NCBI GenBank assembly: GCA_002746365.1
Contig: NVWZ01000001.1
Coordinates: forward strand, 81,663 to 89,302
Length of the DNA stretch: 7,640 nucleotides
Source: Thiotrichaceae bacterium
Lineage (GTDB): Bacteria; Pseudomonadota; Gammaproteobacteria; SZUA-229
Reading direction: 5' to 3'
Made by a program: the position numbers and the translations under genes. Positions within the stretch are counted from its first letter, which is position 1. Each line of letters starts with the position of its first letter. The notes under the pieces are model-generated. The model did not search any database. It worked only from the letters and a program-made list of their open reading frames with translations, and was not told the origin of the DNA. This document shows, piece by piece, positions 5,987 through 7,640 of the stretch.

Positions 5987-6285
5987 CTTGGAATAGTATT
6001 ACTTGAACGCAAACAAAAGAGGCGACCTATCACAGGTCATATGTTTGCCATTAACTACCAAGCCTCATCTCTTCGGCGTTGCCGTGCTCTTTCCAGAGCG
6101 GTTTAAAACAGCCTTATCACAAGGCTTACTAGACTCTAACACCCACTTAAAAGCTAAGTCAAGAAAAAATACCATTGACGGATTACAGCCTCCACAAACT
6201 CAATACTAAGAATTGTCAATTTTCCCCGATATTCAATAAGTTTTTTAATACAACTAATTTCCGTACAGTTATTGACAGAACTCCA
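5987..6285. other. Gene-free stretch upstream of the AIPR gene
   Basis: I see no convincing gene in this stretch. A 68-codon plus-strand reading frame at 6003-6209 lacks a ribosome site and recognisable domains. Small inverted repeats are GACCT-ATCAC-AGGTC at 6024-6038 and GCCTT...AAGGC at about 6110-6124. The middle part (about 6060-6200) is less AT-rich than the genes beside it, so it may be a remnant from elsewhere. Confidence 0.4.
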
Positions 6286-6341
6286 AGGGGCCGAAACCAG
6301 TTCCGGCATTTTCTTTCGAAAATCCCGAAACTTTAGCCCCT
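6286..6341. repeat. Imperfect palindrome, possible REP-type hairpin
   Basis: AGGGGC (6286-6291) pairs with GCCCCT (6336-6341), and ATTTTC (6308-6313) pairs with GAAAAT (6318-6323) around TTTC. Between them, AGTTCCGG and CCCGAAACT pair with few mismatches. The result is one long hairpin of about 56 bases. No gene reads through it and no T run follows, so it looks like a dispersed repeat and not a terminator. Confidence 0.6.
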
Positions 6342-6353
6342 AACCTTCCAGAA

Positions 6354-6375
6354 ATCCGGGGACAGTATACTTATT
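6354..6375. mobile_element. Possible remnant of a transposase-flanking repeat
   Basis: ATCCGGGGACAGTATACTTA (6354-6373) resembles, from memory, a short sequence recurring beside REP-associated (Transposase_17/IS200-like) transposase genes in gammaproteobacteria. No transposase is present, and the match to memory cannot be checked here. It stands next to the 6286-6341 palindrome. Confidence 0.3.
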
Positions 6376-6423
6376 AGAAATTTCGATAATGCGACATGAT
6401 CAGGCCATGTGGACCACATACGT

Positions 6424-6672
6424 TTACAAATCCAACAATTCATGTGGTTTCAGCTTAAATGCTTTCGCTATCTTAAATAAATTGGATAAAGTCATATTTA
6501 TTGTCTCACCACTTTCAATCCGTTTAAATTGACGATAAGACAATTCAAACTTTTCCATTTCCTCCTGTGTAAAACCTTTTTCTTTACGTAATTCATAAAT
6601 TCTTTTTTTAAGTTTTTTGGTGAAACGCTGAAACTCATTATGATACGCACTATCTGAACCAATTCCTCTCAC
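6424..6672 (-). CDS. Small XRE-family helix-turn-helix regulator
   Basis: The 82-residue protein is almost entirely a Cro/C1-type DNA-binding domain. LKKRIYELRKEKGFTQEEME (21-40) is the first two helices, SYRQFKRIESGETINMTLSN (45-64) covers the recognition helix and turn, and LFKIAKAFKLKPHELLDL (65-82) is the closing helix with the usual 'P.ELL' end. The short N-terminus has no partner domain. The start is GTG at 6672, with AAGAGGGA (6687-6680) eight bases upstream, a good ribosome site. It is divergent from the small gene at 6783, and an inverted repeat between them may be its operator. It could be the repressor half of a small regulatory or toxin-antitoxin-like pair, or a leftover phage or island regulator. 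Confidence 0.85.
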   Translation of the reverse strand: MRGIGSDSAYHNEFQRFTKKLKKRIYELRKEKGFTQEEMEKFELSYRQFKRIESGETINMTLSNLFKIAKAFKLKPHELLDL

Positions 6673-6696
6673 GAATAAATCCCTCTTAAAATCAAA

Positions 6697-6746
6697 GTTC
6701 CATTAATGTCACTTTTCTCCTTTACAAAACAGGACATACATGGAAC
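6697..6746. promoter_or_regulatory. Inverted-repeat operator candidate between divergent genes
   Basis: GTTCCATTAATGTC (6697-6710) and GACATACATGGAAC (6733-6746) are inverted with 12 of 14 matches, separated by 22 bases. The half-sites lie about 36 bases apart centre to centre, on roughly the same DNA face for two bound dimers. ACAATTGT at 6745-6752 is a further small palindrome. The position between the XRE gene and the 6783 gene suits autoregulation. Confidence 0.55.
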
Positions 6747-6782
6747 AATTGTGAAGTTTTTTAAATAAAGGACTAATTTCAA

Positions 6783-7031
6783 ATGAATAAGGACACCTGC
6801 GTACCCCCCTCCCCTTTAATTGCTGAAGATTCAGGCAATAATGTCGGCCACCAAGACACTCTGAATAGAATCGAAGACATACTACAGTTACTTACTGAAC
6901 TAGATTTATCTGAGGAGTGGTCAGCCAAAGCTAAAACGGGCCATTACTGGATTTTGTTAGTACTAATTGATTCAATAAGGTATGTAAGCGATGCACTTGC
7001 CAGTGAAGCAGATGATAAATTAAAGGGGTAG
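6783..7031 (+). CDS. Small hypothetical protein, family not recognised
   Basis: The 82-residue protein has no signal peptide. A polar, proline-containing N-terminus (about 1-24) leads into two likely helices: TLNRIEDILQLLTELDLSEE (26-45), which is leucine-rich and amphipathic, and HYWILLVLIDSIRYVSDALA (54-73). The second is hydrophobic but has internal charges, so it is more likely a packed helix than a membrane span. AAGGA (6768-6772) ten bases before the ATG supports translation. It is divergent from the XRE gene across a putative shared operator, so it may be the gene that regulator controls. I recognise no catalytic motif. After the stop come a 14-bp perfect palindrome and a weak CAGC/GCTG hairpin with a T run at 7070-7090, which might terminate transcription. 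Confidence 0.6.
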   Translation: MNKDTCVPPSPLIAEDSGNNVGHQDTLNRIEDILQLLTELDLSEEWSAKAKTGHYWILLVLIDSIRYVSDALASEADDKLKG

Positions 7032-7035
7032 ATTT

Positions 7036-7049
7036 CATTACTAGTAATG
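7036..7049. repeat. 14-bp perfect palindrome after the 6783 gene
   Basis: CATTACTAGTAATG is fully self-complementary and lies five bases beyond the stop codon. It has no loop and no T run, so it suits a protein-binding site better than a terminator. Confidence 0.5.
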
Positions 7050-7112
7050 CCACTTACTTAAGCCAGAAACAGCCATAAAAGCTGATTTTTCGTAGATAAC
7101 TAAATATAATTA

Positions 7113-7207
7113 TCTCGCGGAGGCGCAGGGAACGCTGAGAAAAAACACAGGATTTAGAGTCATTAAGACATAAAAAACCTTTGCGTCCTCTGCGCCTCTG
7201 CGAGAGA
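7113..7207. repeat. Interspersed inverted repeat with GC-rich ends
   Basis: The left arm, beginning TCTCGCGGAGGCGCAGGG at 7113, and the right arm, ending GCGCCTCTGCGAGAGA at 7207, are complementary over about 27 bases with five mismatches. They flank a loop of about 40 bases. Elements with GCGCCTCTGCGAGA ends are, from memory, widespread dispersed repeats in proteobacterial genomes. The right end abuts the truncated acetyltransferase fragment. Confidence 0.8.
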
Positions 7208-7429
7208 AACAAGGTTGACGCTGCAGCACAGCTCTGGTTCTTTGTTCAAGGTAAAGCGAGTATCTTCCGGCTGGCGTATGATGAAGAGTGGAAACGTTAC
7301 TCACCGGGTTCAATCCTTACTGCCTATCTTATGAGTAAAAAATCTGTCAAAGGTTATATCGAAAAACTTTCAAATCAAACGGCTACAAAAATCACGCCGC
7401 TGAAAATTCAAAAGAAGGGGCGACGATTA
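7208..7429 (+). pseudogene. Fragment of a GNAT (BioF2/CelD-like) acetyltransferase
   Basis: In the frame starting at 7208, AAAQLWFFVQGKASIFRLAY and the adjoining DEEWKRYSPGSILTAYLM (about 7220-7333) match the C-terminal core of Acetyltransf_6-type N-acyltransferases (pattern AAQxWFxxxGKAxIxKLAYDExxxxxSPGxxLTAxLM). The bulk of the enzyme is absent upstream, where the palindrome at 7113-7207 begins. After LM the reading (SKKSVKGYIEKL...) no longer fits the family, whose usual next block (GDDxYKxxW) I do not find in any frame. The only upstream start is a TTG inside the palindrome. I read it as a decayed fragment left by the insertion or recombination at the repeat. Confidence 0.6.
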
Positions 7430-7579
7430 ATGGATAATAACGCTGGCCTAACCCATGAACCAGACCGCCGTACCAAAAATGCAGAACGACGTAATTTGGA
7501 CACGATAAATTATGCCAGCCCTGCTCGTCGCTATACAATCGATCGAAGAACCGGTGTTAAAGAGCGACGGTCAGCCTGA
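7430..7579 (+). CDS. Small arginine-rich protein with DRR/ERR motifs
   Basis: The 49-residue protein starts at ATG 7430, eight to ten bases after AAGGGG (about 7415-7420), a plausible ribosome site. It is very basic, with repeated pairs: DRRTKNAERR near the middle, then RRYTIDRRTGVKERRSA at the end. Short proteins with repeated 'DRR-G-xRR' motifs are common hypothetical proteins in gammaproteobacteria; their role is unknown to me. The frame is continuous with the acetyltransferase fragment, and a start at 7331 (82 aa) is possible. The basic repeat could bind nucleic acid, but that is a guess. Confidence 0.5.
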   Translation: MDNNAGLTHEPDRRTKNAERRNLDTINYASPARRYTIDRRTGVKERRSA

Positions 7580-7640
7580 AACAAGTCATGAACTTCCCTG
7601 CTCCCTTTTGGTCATAACAGCCGTTAACCATTTTAGGTCG

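Noticed and set aside
5953..6033. Longer AIPR start at the ATG ending at 6033
   Set aside because: The GTG at 5952 has GGAG at the right distance and leads straight into family-like sequence; the extra 27 residues look like translated leader.
6003..6209. 68-codon plus-strand reading frame upstream of the AIPR gene
   Set aside because: No ribosome site, no recognised domain, and it overlaps the AIPR leader; it could be repeat-derived sequence.
7181..7579. Single 132-residue protein from a TTG start
   Set aside because: The start lies inside a dispersed palindrome, and the frame joins an acetyltransferase fragment to an unrelated basic ORF that has its own ribosome site.

Overview
The window looks like a gammaproteobacterial chromosome segment. 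A yciO gene with very high similarity to the enterobacterial protein, a yciI gene, and the first codons of what looks like a site-2 (M50) protease beside yciO are a familiar neighbourhood in that class. No species can be named from this sequence. A more AT-rich accessory block is inserted into this housekeeping context, and palindromic repeats and gene remnants surround it.

Bases 1-1882 are the core part. It runs from a partial M50 protease (minus), through a 300-base gap with an interspersed palindrome and a long heptanucleotide tandem repeat, to yciO (minus, possibly leaderless). A second copy of the palindrome follows, with 22-bp perfect arms, then a long AT-rich leader, yciI (plus) and a tRNA-Leu(CAA) with encoded CCA. 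The PHP-domain and yciB genes that often sit near yciO/yciI are not seen here.

Bases 1883-6033 are the accessory part, starting right after the tRNA. A 355-base spacer holds decayed direct repeats that share short identical blocks with the tRNA. Then comes a two-gene operon: a dGTPase-like HD phosphohydrolase whose stop overlaps the start of a CCA/poly(A)-polymerase-like nucleotidyltransferase. Facing it is a minus-strand AIPR (abortive-infection phage-resistance) family gene, separated by a terminator-like hairpin that would serve the AIPR gene. A dGTPase, a nucleotidyltransferase and an AIPR protein together beside a tRNA is the composition expected of a phage-defence island. No integrase lies in the window. 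The joint function is inference, and this is the best candidate for an undescribed system here.

Bases 6034-7640 are a patchwork: a gene-free stretch with a hairpin and a short sequence reminiscent of transposase-flanking repeats, a small XRE-type regulator (minus) divergent from a small unknown gene (plus) with an inverted-repeat operator candidate between them, another interspersed palindrome, a fragment of a GNAT (BioF2/CelD-like) acetyltransferase cut off at that palindrome, and a short arginine-rich ORF.
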